From contig JAEWAQ010000082.1 in the NCBI GenBank assembly GCA_023391635.1, positions 62,001-126,000 of the forward strand: a DNA stretch of 64,000 nucleotides. The letters run 5' to 3'. This DNA comes from Bacillota bacterium. GTDB taxonomy: Bacteria > Bacillota > Bacilli > Paenibacillales > Paenibacillaceae. The notes under the pieces are model-generated. The model had not been told where the DNA came from, did not search any database, and saw only the letters and a list, made by a program, of their open reading frames with translations. This document shows positions 41,781 through 49,896 of this stretch, in pieces; the first letter of the stretch is position 1; every line of letters begins with the position of its first letter. The translations under genes were made by a program, and so were the position numbers.

Positions 41781-42071
41781 ATGAAGAAGGAACTCGCGGT
41801 TCTGAAATCGGGCGATTGGTCGCTGAATTTGGAGGATCCTTACTACGAGACGCACCTGAGCGAAATATTTGCGGAAAGCATGGATGCGATTCGGCAGACG
41901 AAGGAAGGTTGCTATGTGAACCTGGTAACGCCAGGTGTTCACGGAGATCCCCGAGACTGGCTCATCGAGCCATTGCATGACCGTCTGCGAGCCTCCGAAC
42001 TCACGATCCGCGAAATCCGCTACATTGACGAATGCGGGTGCGGCGGTCACGTCACGCGCGCATTCCGCTGA
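41781..42071 (+). CDS. CGCGG-motif small protein, candidate RiPP precursor family
   Basis: A 96-residue protein ending IDECGCGGHVTRAFR. Other features are DWSLNLEDPYYETHLSEIFA and CYVNLVTPGVHGDP. From memory this layout (SWSxNLE..., VNLVTHGxHGxP, CGCGGHVTR) matches the family annotated as CGCGG putative radical-SAM-modified RiPP, best known in haloarchaea. ATG 41781 is chosen because GGGGGAGG ends eight bases upstream; two earlier in-frame ATGs lack a site. A CRP-type box lies upstream and ywiC follows. The nearest radical-SAM gene is moaA at 43954, which looks like a normal molybdopterin enzyme. Confidence 0.7.
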   Translation: MKKELAVLKSGDWSLNLEDPYYETHLSEIFAESMDAIRQTKEGCYVNLVTPGVHGDPRDWLIEPLHDRLRASELTIREIRYIDECGCGGHVTRAFR

Positions 42072-42108
42072 TCACGCGTGCGTACTTCTCAGCAAGGAGG
42101 CAATTCGT

Positions 42109-42849
42109 ATGGCTAAGGGTAAACTTATGAAGCAAGGCTATATTCCGAACCAGCACGGGGCATGGGCGATGCTCGTCATTCCGTTTATGCTAGGAATGTT
42201 CGCTGCCGAGGCAAGCTGGTTGCATGCGCTTCTGTTCGCGGGCTGGCTGCTTGTTTACTTGTTTACGTTTCCGCTTCTGCAAGGTATCCGGACGGGCAAA
42301 TGGAAGGTGTACGGAAAGCCGCTCCTGTTTTACGGCTGTCTGCTCGCGCCGATTGGCATAGGGTTACTGTTGCTGCATCCCGAGCTTTTGAAGATGGTTC
42401 CGTGGTTCATCCCGCTGTTCATCGTAAACGTGTACTACGCCAAGCGTAACCGGGAGCGTGCGCTCGTCAACGACCTGGCAGCCATCCTCCAATTCAGCTT
42501 GATGGTGTTCGTGGCTTACGAGGTCGGCGGGGGAACGGACCTGCGGCTGGCAGCGGAATTGTTCGTGCTGAACGCGATCTATTTCATCGGCACGATCTTC
42601 TACGTCAAGACGATCATCCGCGAGCGGAACAACAAGCGTTACTATTGGTATTCTGTGAGTTACCACGTGGCCGCCTGCGCGATCGGCGCAATCTGGTTCC
42701 CTCCGCTGCTCCTGCTGGCGCTTGCCGTGCTGCTCGTCCGTTCCGTGTGGGCGCCGCGCACCGGCATTACGGCCAAGAAGAGCGGCATGATGGAGATCGG
42801 CTATTCCGTTCTCGTGACTTGTACCGCGCTGACTGCCTATCTGTGGTAA
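42109..42849 (+). CDS. ywiC: YwiC-like integral membrane protein
   Basis: A 246-residue protein with about eight membrane helices. The N-terminus GYIPNQHGAWAMLVIPFMLG with the conserved NQHGAWAM identifies the YwiC family, whose Bacillus member lies between fnr and the nitrate-reductase genes. VYYAKRNRERALVNDLAAIL is a conserved cytoplasmic loop. Function unknown. AAGGAGG is eight bases upstream of the start. It is downstream of the CGCGG protein and the same CRP-type box, supporting an anaerobic role. Confidence 0.88.
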   Translation: MAKGKLMKQGYIPNQHGAWAMLVIPFMLGMFAAEASWLHALLFAGWLLVYLFTFPLLQGIRTGKWKVYGKPLLFYGCLLAPIGIGLLLLHPELLKMVPWFIPLFIVNVYYAKRNRERALVNDLAAILQFSLMVFVAYEVGGGTDLRLAAELFVLNAIYFIGTIFYVKTIIRERNNKRYYWYSVSYHVAACAIGAIWFPPLLLLALAVLLVRSVWAPRTGITAKKSGMMEIGYSVLVTCTALTAYLW

Positions 42850-42889
42850 AATAGGGTCAGCAAGTTTCACGAGGAGGGAGTATGCGTCT

Positions 42890-43423
42890 ATGTCCATGGA
42901 TGTTATCTCGGCGATTGATGCGCGCAGGGAAATTACGAAATTCAAACCGGATCCGATCCCGCAGGAAGTGCTGGATACGCTGATTCGGTCTTTGTATTTG
43001 TCGCCGAGCGGCAACAATTTGCCTTCGCGCGAGTATATCGTGGTCGAGAGCAAGGATATGCTCCGCGCCTTGACGCCGACGACACCCTATATGCCATGGC
43101 TGGCGGATGCGGCAGCGGGCATCGTGATCGTCGCAAATCCGGACGAGAGCAAATATTGGCTGCAGGACGCTTCGATCGCCAGCGGGTTCGTCTGGCTCAC
43201 AGCGGTGTCGCTCGGACTGGGTGCTGCCTGGGGAGCCGTCTACCATTCCGAAGATGCGGAAGAGTCGAAGCGGCGAGAGGATCATGTGCGCGGGCTGCTG
43301 GGCGTGCCGGAATCGTATCGCGTGCTGGCGATTCTCGGCTTCGGATATCCGGACGATGTACCGCCGGCCAAGTCGAAGTACCCGCTGGAGCGGGTGCTGC
43401 ACCGGGAGATGTTCTCCCGATGA
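42890..43423 (+). CDS. Nitroreductase-family flavoprotein
   Basis: A 177-residue FMN-dependent oxidoreductase. DARREITKFKPDPIPQEVL with the FMN-binding Arg at the start, SPSGNNLPSREYIVV, and the C-terminal YRVLAILGFGYPDD are typical. The substrate is unknown. It may belong to the CGCGG-ywiC transcript, as only 40 bases separate it from ywiC. The stop overlaps the next start (ATGA). Confidence 0.88.
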   Translation: MSMDVISAIDARREITKFKPDPIPQEVLDTLIRSLYLSPSGNNLPSREYIVVESKDMLRALTPTTPYMPWLADAAAGIVIVANPDESKYWLQDASIASGFVWLTAVSLGLGAAWGAVYHSEDAEESKRREDHVRGLLGVPESYRVLAILGFGYPDDVPPAKSKYPLERVLHREMFSR

Positions 43424-43776
43424 GCGTCCGCATCAAGCGAATATACGAACCCGCGGAAGCATCGGACGGTAGGCGCGTGCTGGTAGACCGCGTGTGGCCG
43501 CGAGGCATATCGAAGGAGCAGGCGGCGCTGGATTTCTGGATGAAGGACATCGCGCCCAGCGCTGCTTTGCGTGCTTGGTTCGGGCATGTGCCTGAACGGT
43601 TTGAGGAGTTCCGGAGCAAGTATGAAGACGAGCTTGCCGGTCAGGAAGCGCAAGCGCTGCTGCGGCAGCTGCGGCAATGGTCGGGCGAAGGCGCGGTCAC
43701 TCTGCTCTACGGTGCGAAGGATGAACGGCACAATCAGGCCGTCGTATTGCTGGATTGGTTGGAGCGATCGGAGTGA
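43420..43776 (+). CDS. DUF488-family protein
   Basis: A 118-residue protein beginning MSVRIKRIYEPAEASDGRRV. The DUF488 signature VDRVWPRGISKEQAALDFWMKDIAPS and FGH...RFEEFRSKYEDEL is clear, followed by VTLLYGAKDERHNQAVVL. Family members resemble YeaO; function unknown. Coupled to the nitroreductase gene (ATGA). Confidence 0.9.
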   Translation: MSVRIKRIYEPAEASDGRRVLVDRVWPRGISKEQAALDFWMKDIAPSAALRAWFGHVPERFEEFRSKYEDELAGQEAQALLRQLRQWSGEGAVTLLYGAKDERHNQAVVLLDWLERSE

Positions 43777-43953
43777 AGACGTGGCGCGTATTGAAATCAT
43801 GTCAGGCTTGCGCCGGCAGTTTGGAATGAATGGGGATTGGCGCCGACTCTCGAGAATAAACAAGTATCCATGTGGCATTCGAGAACAATCAAGGGACATT
43901 CGCTGACAGTTCTAAGACGATTGGGGTTAGGCTACAGGCGGTTGGGAGTGGGA

Positions 43954-44979
43954 ATGATGCAGCAGAAACAGGCGATTGCAGATGCGCTGAACCGTCCTTT
44001 GAAAGATTTGCGTATCTCCGTCACCGACAAATGCAATTTTCGCTGCGGATACTGCATGCCTGCGGAAATATTCGGGCCGGACTATGCCTTCTTGCCGGAA
44101 TCGCACATCTTGTCGTTCGGCGAGCTGATCCGGCTTGTGCGCGTCTTCGCGGATCTCGGCGTAGACAAAGTGCGCATTACGGGCGGGGAGCCGCTGCTGC
44201 GCAAAAATCTCGCCGACCTGATCGCCGGCATCCGCCGGGAAGTGCCCGCGATTCAAGACATCGCCTTGACGACGAACGGATCTCTGCTGGCGAAGCAGGC
44301 GGCGGGCTTACGGGAAGCGGGATTGGACCGGGCGACGGTCAGCCTCGACAGCTTGGACGACGAGCGGTTCGGCCGGATGAACGGTCGCCGTTTCCCGGTC
44401 GCCGAGGTGCTCGCGGGCATTGACCACGCGATGGAGGCCGGACTGGCGGTCAAGGTCAACATGGTCGTCCAGCGCGGTACGAACGATGGCGATATCGTGC
44501 CGATGGCCCGGTATTTCAAGGATAAAGGCGTGCAGCTGCGGTTCATCGAATATATGGACGTCGGCAATACGAACGGTTGGCGGCTCGACTCCGTCGTGCC
44601 CAGCATGGAGATCATGCAGCGAATTCATCGGGAGATGCCGATCGAGCCGATGGAGAAGGTGCGTTTCGGCGAAGTGGCGGAGCGCTATCGGTACGTGGAC
44701 GATGGCACGGAGGTCGGATTCATCTCGTCGGTGACGCGCGCCTTCTGCTCGACATGCACGCGCGCCAGGCTGTCGGCGGACGGGAAGCTGTACACTTGTC
44801 TGTTCGCGGGCAGCGGCACCGATCTGAAGGGCATGCTTCGCGACGGGGAGATGACGGACGAAGGGATCGCCGCGCGCCTTCGCGCCGTATGGGGCGCCCG
44901 CGACGACCGTTACTCGGAGATCCGCGGCAGCCGCACCGCACCGATCGACAAAGTCGAGATGTCCCGCATCGGCGGATGA
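43954..44979 (+). CDS. moaA: GTP 3',8-cyclase (molybdenum cofactor biosynthesis)
   Basis: A 341-residue radical-SAM enzyme with two 4Fe-4S clusters that starts molybdopterin synthesis. The N-terminal cluster motif is VTDKCNFRCGYCMP, ITGGEPLLRKNL follows, and the C-terminal cluster is FCSTCTRARLSADGKLYTCLF. It ends with the Gly-Gly tail required by MoaA. GGGAG is five to eight bases before two adjacent ATGs (43954, 43957). No other moa or moe gene is in the window. The 177 bases upstream show no Moco-riboswitch-like element I can recognise. Confidence 0.94.
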   Translation: MMQQKQAIADALNRPLKDLRISVTDKCNFRCGYCMPAEIFGPDYAFLPESHILSFGELIRLVRVFADLGVDKVRITGGEPLLRKNLADLIAGIRREVPAIQDIALTTNGSLLAKQAAGLREAGLDRATVSLDSLDDERFGRMNGRRFPVAEVLAGIDHAMEAGLAVKVNMVVQRGTNDGDIVPMARYFKDKGVQLRFIEYMDVGNTNGWRLDSVVPSMEIMQRIHREMPIEPMEKVRFGEVAERYRYVDDGTEVGFISSVTRAFCSTCTRARLSADGKLYTCLFAGSGTDLKGMLRDGEMTDEGIAARLRAVWGARDDRYSEIRGSRTAPIDKVEMSRIGG

Positions 44980-45020
44980 GTCAGCCGTCGTATATGGAGT
45001 GAATGCTGAACATTGCCCTA

Positions 45021-45063
45021 ACGACCGTCTCTGTCCCTCATTGGGTAGAGACGGTCGTTTTTG
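45021..45063 (+). terminator. Rho-independent terminator after moaA
   Basis: ACGACCGTCTCT (45021-45032) and AGAGACGGTCGT (45047-45058) form a perfect 12-bp stem, followed by a T-run. Confidence 0.95.
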
Positions 45064-45145
45064 TTGCAGACCGCACCATAACCGTCATTGCCCCCGCCGA
45101 AGTCGCAAATATGTTGCAGACCACACCATAACCGCCATCCCTTTT
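45063..45145. repeat. Two copies of a 50-bp-spaced direct repeat
   Basis: GTTGCAGACC-g/a-CACCATAACCG occurs at 45063 and 45113, offset by 50 bases. The rest of the 45064-45446 spacer holds a perfect 8-bp hairpin ATGTTGCT-gaa-AGCAACAT (45161-45179) and the CRP-type box at 45356. I see no gene in it. Confidence 0.7.
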
Positions 45146-45355
45146 ACAATAGCCAAACCCATGTTGCTGAAAGCAACATCTGGCGGAAGAGAGGCGAAGT
45201 TTGTTGAGGAGGATGACATGTGACAACAGGCGGAGGGGCGAGTAACTAATTGCGGGTTGTCGTGGCGGATCGGCGAGAATAGAGACCGAGAGGACTGCGG
45301 CGCGCAAGCGGGTGACTATTGTTACGAAGATCGCCATGAATCGTCCAAGCTCTAA

Positions 45356-45371
45356 TGTGACGCGCGTCACA
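45356..45371. promoter_or_regulatory. CRP-type box upstream of the DUF2249/NnrS-like operon
   Basis: TGTGACGCGCGTCACA is a perfect 16-bp palindrome matching TGTGA-N6-TCACA. A TACAAT -10 box begins 21 bases after it (45393-45398), placing the box near -41.5. The operon it precedes ends with the CRP-type regulator gene, suggesting autoregulation. Confidence 0.82.
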
Positions 45372-45446
45372 AACATCGGCATTCTCTTCCTCTACAATGG
45401 GATTATCAGTGAAAATCATTCTCACTCGCTAAGGAGGCCATGCCGG

Positions 45447-45776
45447 ATGGCAGAAGTACAGCAAATTGACGATACGACGTTGAAAATCATCGTGACCGTG
45501 GACGATGCCGTGGCCATGATTCGCGAAGCGGCCAGCGATCCGCATAAGTATTCGCACGATATTCGGACAATCTATGAGAAAATGCCGGAGTTCAGCTACA
45601 CGTTCTTCTGCTTCTATGCCTACGATTCCGCCGCGCTGTTCGAACAGTTGTTGCCGGTGGATCCGAAGAACTTCCTGTCCTTCAGCCTGGACGCGCCCGA
45701 CGGCTTTTTCTACGCGCTCTATGGCGGCATGGCAGGATTGTATGAACAATTGGCGGCAAACGGCCAGGAGGTGTGA
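45447..45776 (+). CDS. Hypothetical 109-residue protein
   Basis: Begins MAEVQQIDDTTLKIIVTVDD and contains YTFFCFYAYDSAALFEQLLP and APDGFFYALYGGMAGLYEQL. No signal peptide or membrane segment. AAGGAGG lies nine bases before the ATG. It is the first gene of an operon with DUF2249, an NnrS-like membrane protein, a MIP18-type protein and a CRP-type regulator. I do not recognise the family; a cytoplasmic role in the same stress response is inferred from context. Confidence 0.8.
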   Translation: MAEVQQIDDTTLKIIVTVDDAVAMIREAASDPHKYSHDIRTIYEKMPEFSYTFFCFYAYDSAALFEQLLPVDPKNFLSFSLDAPDGFFYALYGGMAGLYEQLAANGQEV

Positions 45777-45780
45777 TCGA

Positions 45781-46425
45781 ATGTTCAAATTATTCGGCGG
45801 CAGCGGCAAGGAAACAGCTCCGGGCAAGCGGGTCGAACTGGACGTGAGAGAACAGCTTCGCAACAAGCAGGAGCCGTTCCAATTGATCATGGACACCGTC
45901 AAAACGCTGCAAAAGGGAGATACCTTCGTTCTGCACGCAACGTTCAAGCCTACGCCGCTGCTCGGGCTGATGAAGGTGAAAGGATTTACCCATGAAATCG
46001 AGCAACTGGAAAAGGACCATTGGGTCGTGACGTTCCGGCACAAGTCGAACAAAGAAGGGGACCCGGAAGTCGGAACCGCAAACGGAGAAGCGGCAGCGAC
46101 GCCATCGGAATCGGCCCATGCGGCTTCGGCAAAGGACGCGAATTCGCTGCCTGACGTAGCAGCAACAAACAACGCCAGCGTCAATGCGGAACCGTCGCAA
46201 GCTATCGGAACGATATACGAACTGGACAATCGCGGCCTGGAGCCGCCGAATCCGATGATCCGTACGTTGAGGAAGCTGGAGCAGGCGAAGCCCGGCGACA
46301 CCGTCCGCATTCACAACGACAGGGTTCCGATGTTCCTGATCGAAGAATTGAACACTCTCGGGTATCCGTTCGAGGTGGATGAGCAGCCGGACGGTTCGGC
46401 GAAGGTGGCCATTCACAAGCGTTAA
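45781..46425 (+). CDS. Protein with two DUF2249 (TusA-like) domains
   Basis: A 214-residue cytoplasmic protein. Domain 1 (about 18-95) has VELDVREQLRNKQEPFQLIM and LQKGDTFVLHATFKPTPLLG. Domain 2 (about 145-213) has YELDNRGLEPPNPMIRTLRK and AKPGDTVRIHNDRVPMFLIE. An Ala/Ser/Asn-rich linker of about 45 residues joins them. Single DUF2249 proteins are common beside hemerythrins and denitrification genes. The TusA catalytic Cys is absent in both halves. Confidence 0.85.
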   Translation: MFKLFGGSGKETAPGKRVELDVREQLRNKQEPFQLIMDTVKTLQKGDTFVLHATFKPTPLLGLMKVKGFTHEIEQLEKDHWVVTFRHKSNKEGDPEVGTANGEAAATPSESAHAASAKDANSLPDVAATNNASVNAEPSQAIGTIYELDNRGLEPPNPMIRTLRKLEQAKPGDTVRIHNDRVPMFLIEELNTLGYPFEVDEQPDGSAKVAIHKR

Positions 46426-46445
46426 GGAAAGGAGGAGGAGCCATC

Positions 46446-47669
46446 ATGCGGCTGCCCTTCTCATTCATCATCACCGGCATCGTCGGCTTCGTGCTGTTCC
46501 ACGTATTAACTCTGATCGACTTCGCAAACTGGATCGGCCTAGAGCCGCGCAGCCCGGACGGGCTGTTCCGCGTTCATCTGCTTGTGCTCGGATGGGCGAC
46601 GATGATTGCGATGGGCGCGGTGTACCAGTTGATCAACGTCATCCTGCAGACGCAATTTTTCAGCGAGAAGCTCGGCTTCGTTCACTATGGCTTCTTCATG
46701 GCAGGAACGACGGGATTGTTGATCGGTTTTCGCTCCGCGGATACGATGTGGATCGCAGTCTGTGCGGCGATGGCTGTCGTCGGCATTCTGCTGTTTGCCG
46801 TCAATATGGGGATCACGCTATGGAAGGCGCGCCAATGGAACGCGATTACGCTCAGTTCGGCTGCCGCGATCGCTGGCTTGACGCTGACTGGGCTATTGGG
46901 AGCCGCAATGGGGCTGGATCTTGCATACGGGCTGTTCGGCAGCATACATGAGCGGCTGTTCGGCGCCCACATATGGCTCGGCGCTATCGGCTGGTTCGGC
47001 CTGTTGATCGTCGGTTTCAGCTTCAAGCTGCTGCCGATGTTCTATCTGGCCCATGATTACCCGACTCGGCTGCAGCGCTGGATCGTCGGTCTATGGGCGG
47101 CTGCCTCGGCTGTAGGCGCGATCTCGTTTCTCCTGGACGCACGAGCGGGCATATTGGGCGGACTGATCCTGCTGACGGCTGCGCTTGCGCTGTACAACCT
47201 TCACATTAACCAAATACGCGCGCATCGCCATAAACTGAACCCGGGCATCGGCATTCGGTGGGCCACCGGACTGGCCCGCGCCGTGTTGGCCGCATTCGTC
47301 GCGGCCGCGCTGACTTACGGGATTGGCGCCGACTTGCTGCCGTCCTCCGCTTACACAATGGCGATCTGGCTCTATCTGTACGGCTGGGTGGCGCTAACGA
47401 TCCTCGGATACATGTCGAAAATCGTGCCATTCCTCTGGTGGACGCACAAGTACGGTTCCTTGATCGGCAAGCAGAAAGTGCCGACGATGGCGCAATTGCT
47501 GAAGGAACGCCCGTTAAATCTGCTGCTCGGCACCCTCGTCGCTGCGCTCTTGCTGCTCTTGATCGGTCTTGGCGTCGAAGCGAGTCTCTTGATCGCATTG
47601 GCCGGATGTTTGCTGTCCATAGCCGCACTGGCGTACATGGGCTGCATCGCATGGGTGTTTACGAGATGA
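46446..47669 (+). CDS. NnrS / haem-copper-oxidase-like 12-helix membrane protein
   Basis: A 407-residue integral membrane protein with about 12 helices. His residues lie within helices (FHVLTLIDF, FRVHLLVLGWATMI, GAHIWLGAIGWFG), which suggests haem or metal binding, as in NnrS and in subunit I of haem-copper oxidases. GLLIVGFSFKLLPMFYLAHDYP and YMSKIVPFLWWTHKY are conserved-looking. A role in nitric-oxide handling is inferred from the operon. AAGGAGGAGG precedes the ATG. Confidence 0.72.
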   Translation: MRLPFSFIITGIVGFVLFHVLTLIDFANWIGLEPRSPDGLFRVHLLVLGWATMIAMGAVYQLINVILQTQFFSEKLGFVHYGFFMAGTTGLLIGFRSADTMWIAVCAAMAVVGILLFAVNMGITLWKARQWNAITLSSAAAIAGLTLTGLLGAAMGLDLAYGLFGSIHERLFGAHIWLGAIGWFGLLIVGFSFKLLPMFYLAHDYPTRLQRWIVGLWAAASAVGAISFLLDARAGILGGLILLTAALALYNLHINQIRAHRHKLNPGIGIRWATGLARAVLAAFVAAALTYGIGADLLPSSAYTMAIWLYLYGWVALTILGYMSKIVPFLWWTHKYGSLIGKQKVPTMAQLLKERPLNLLLGTLVAALLLLLIGLGVEASLLIALAGCLLSIAALAYMGCIAWVFTR

Positions 47670-47696
47670 AATCTACACTGCCCGGGAGGGATTGAG

Positions 47697-47996
47697 ATGA
47701 GCATTGTCGAAGAAGTATTGGAAAACCTGAAAGAAGTATACGATCCGGAGCTCGGCGTCAACATCGTCGATCTGGGTCTTGTCTACAACGTCGCCGTCGA
47801 GGACGGCGTGGCGCGGGTCCGCATGACGCTGACGACGCCAGGCTGTCCGATGCACGATACGATCACGGGCGGCGTCAAGTGGGCGCTGGGGCGGATGCCG
47901 GAAATCAAGGATGCGGAAGTCGATGTCGTCTGGGAGCCGAGATGGTCGCCCGAAATGATGACCGATGAAGCGAAAGAGCAGCTCTATATGAGGTAA
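47697..47996 (+). CDS. MIP18 / DUF59-family Fe-S assembly protein
   Basis: A 99-residue protein with LKEVYDPELGVNIVDLGLVY and TLTTPGCPMHDTI, the conserved DPE and the Cys-containing loop of the SufT/PaaD/MIP18 group, which helps place Fe-S clusters. It fits the repair theme of the operon. Starts 27 bases after the NnrS-like gene. Confidence 0.92.
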   Translation: MSIVEEVLENLKEVYDPELGVNIVDLGLVYNVAVEDGVARVRMTLTTPGCPMHDTITGGVKWALGRMPEIKDAEVDVVWEPRWSPEMMTDEAKEQLYMR

Positions 47997-48046
47997 TCAA
48001 CGACGCAAAGCCCGGTCAGTCCGGGCCGTGACGACAAAAGGCAGGG

Positions 48047-48754
48047 ATGGATGTGGCACAGCGCAAGGGCGCGGAGGAATGGACGCTCAGAAGCTTTTAC
48101 TTGTTCCGGGATTTGAGCGACGAGGAATTGGCGAAGCTTAGCGAATACGCGATTCGCCGCGTCTACCCGAAGAAGACGGCGATCTTTCATGAGGGCGATC
48201 AGAAAGAAGCCGTGTACTTCATTCAGGAAGGTCTCGTGAAAACTTACAAGACGGACGAAAATGGCCATGAGCATATCGTGTCGTTCCTGAAGCGAGGGGA
48301 TATGTTCCCGCATACGGGCTTGTTCCATGATCTGCCCTACCCGGCGACGGCGGAAGCGATCGAGCAGGCGGTGCTGCTTGCGCTGCCCGTCAAGCCGTTC
48401 GAGCAGTTCATCGTCGGGGCGCCGCTCGTGGCGATCAAGATGATGCGGGTCATGAGCGAGAAAATGACCGAATTGCAGGGCAAGCTGCAGGAATTGACCG
48501 GTCTGGATGTGCTGAACCGCGGTCAGTTGTTCCTGCTCAAGCTGGCGGAAGAATACGGCAAGCCGCAGCCGAACGGCAGCCTTCATATCGAATTTCCGAT
48601 GGGCCACCAGGATTTCGCCAGCGCGATCGGCACGTCCAGGGAGACGGTCAGCCGCTTGCTCAACCAATTGCGCAAGGAAGGCATCCTGGACATGAGTCGG
48701 ACGGGGTTCACCGTCCACGATCTCGACGAGCTCAAGCATTGGCGGGAGCGGTAA
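48047..48754 (+). CDS. Crp/Fnr-family transcriptional regulator
   Basis: A 235-residue regulator with an N-terminal cyclic-nucleotide-binding-like barrel (FYLFRDLSDEELAKLSEYAI, FHEGDQKEAVYFIQEGLVK) and a C-terminal winged helix. The recognition helix AIGTSRETVSRLLNQL carries the CRP-type Arg-Glu...Arg pattern that reads TGTGA, fitting the three boxes at 32150, 41684 and 45356. There are no Cys residues, so it is not an Fe-S FNR. The signal is unknown, possibly haem-NO as in DNR. A perfect GCCCGG-tcagt-CCGGGC hairpin (48010-48026) precedes it without a T-run. It ends three bases before the convergent ger operon. Confidence 0.92.
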   Translation: MDVAQRKGAEEWTLRSFYLFRDLSDEELAKLSEYAIRRVYPKKTAIFHEGDQKEAVYFIQEGLVKTYKTDENGHEHIVSFLKRGDMFPHTGLFHDLPYPATAEAIEQAVLLALPVKPFEQFIVGAPLVAIKMMRVMSEKMTELQGKLQELTGLDVLNRGQLFLLKLAEEYGKPQPNGSLHIEFPMGHQDFASAIGTSRETVSRLLNQLRKEGILDMSRTGFTVHDLDELKHWRER

Positions 48755-48756
48755 GC

Positions 48757-49896
48757 TTACCATTTCAATTTGCCCGCATGCTTCAAGCGAATCCGAACCT
48801 CGACTTCGGCCAATGAATCTGGCTGCAGAAGCCCATCGGTCTCCTGCTTCCAATTCTTCCACTCTCTGTTGCGCTTGCGGTACAGTGTGTGTTCCAACTG
48901 CAGCAAGTCGGCCCGAATGCCGAGGCCGCGCGCGTAGGTTTCCCGAATTTCGCGGCTGACGAGCGTTTCCGCCAATCGCTCCATATCCCGCTCGGGCATT
49001 TGCTCCATTAGCTCGATGATATAGCCCGTCAGCTTTACGCTCAGCTTGAAGCGTACGTCGCCTTCCCGCTTCAGCGGCGTCAGACGAATCTTCGGCGCTT
49101 CCAGCGAGGCCAACCCGACGGTCTCACCTTGCGAGACGATCAGCAGCGGGCTGCGCCGCGTTTTCGGTTCGACCCAGCGCAATCCCCGCAAATCTTTCAC
49201 GCCGAGCCAGCCGCAATAACGGTCTTTTCTGAAAGCGAACAGCCCGTCGATCTCAAGCATGGAACTCGGTTGTTGACCGCTCTTCCAAGCCTGGTCCGTG
49301 ACGGACAGCGACGGCAGCAGGGTCGTTCTCCCCGGTTCCGAATAGTTGGCGATAAATTCACGCAATGAGATTGGGGCGACCAGGGATTCCTGCTTATAGC
49401 TTTCTAATGGCTGATGAAGCAGCGACAACATCGGCGACAGATTGAAAAAAGGCGTGACCGCGAACAATTCCCCGATCGGCAGCTTGGAGCCGAACACCCA
49501 TGGCGTATACCTAATTTCATAATAACGCTGCGGCATCTCCGCCAGATCCGCAAGCCCGTGCTTCATCAACCTGTCGCTGATCACCAGCGCACTGATCTGC
49601 CCGAAGAAAATCCGCATCTGCGAGGAACGGTACAGGTTGTTGAACGCTTCATTCGGCGTCTTGCCTTTGCCCTTACCGACCCATACCGGTACGGGCTGAG
49701 TGGACTTGCCCGTTTCGGACTTGGCGACACTTGAAAAATCGAGCATTTGGACGTATATGACATACTTGCCGTCTTCGTAATCGAAGCCGATCGCGGTCAA
49801 GTAGTTGAGATCCTGAATCGACTTCAAGTCCCAGCACCCCGTCATCATGACGACGCATAACATCATGAGCATAATCGCCCGATAGCGGCGGCACAT
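48757..49896 (-). CDS. Spore germination lipoprotein, Ger(x)C family
   Basis: A 379-residue lipoprotein subunit of a germinant receptor on the inner spore membrane. The signal peptide MCRRYRAIMLMMLCVVMM precedes lipobox TGCWD. LNYLTAIGFDYEDGKYVIYV and the C-terminal YARGLGIRADLLQLEH are typical. The ATG at 49896 overlaps the gerA-type stop; the frame stays open upstream through that gene, but the lipoprotein signal fixes the start. Last gene of a B-A-C operon. Confidence 0.93.
   Translation of the reverse strand: MCRRYRAIMLMMLCVVMMTGCWDLKSIQDLNYLTAIGFDYEDGKYVIYVQMLDFSSVAKSETGKSTQPVPVWVGKGKGKTPNEAFNNLYRSSQMRIFFGQISALVISDRLMKHGLADLAEMPQRYYEIRYTPWVFGSKLPIGELFAVTPFFNLSPMLSLLHQPLESYKQESLVAPISLREFIANYSEPGRTTLLPSLSVTDQAWKSGQQPSSMLEIDGLFAFRKDRYCGWLGVKDLRGLRWVEPKTRRSPLLIVSQGETVGLASLEAPKIRLTPLKREGDVRFKLSVKLTGYIIELMEQMPERDMERLAETLVSREIRETYARGLGIRADLLQLEHTLYRKRNREWKNWKQETDGLLQPDSLAEVEVRIRLKHAGKLKW

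Noticed and set aside
43777..43953. Molybdenum-cofactor riboswitch before moaA, or a degenerate 51-bp repeat unit
   Set aside because: No recognisable conserved core of the riboswitch, and similarity to the repeat (AATGGGG then GGCGCC) is too short to claim.
43954..44979. The radical-SAM gene as dedicated maturase of the CGCGG protein
   Set aside because: It has both MoaA cluster motifs and the Gly-Gly tail, so molybdopterin synthesis is the better assignment, and it lies 1.9 kb and three genes away.
45205..45240. Ten-codon frame (MTCDNRRRGE) after a GAGGAGG-like site in the spacer before the stress operon
   Set aside because: The ATG is too close to the site, and an overlapping ATG-TGA start-stop confuses the picture. 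No support beyond chance.
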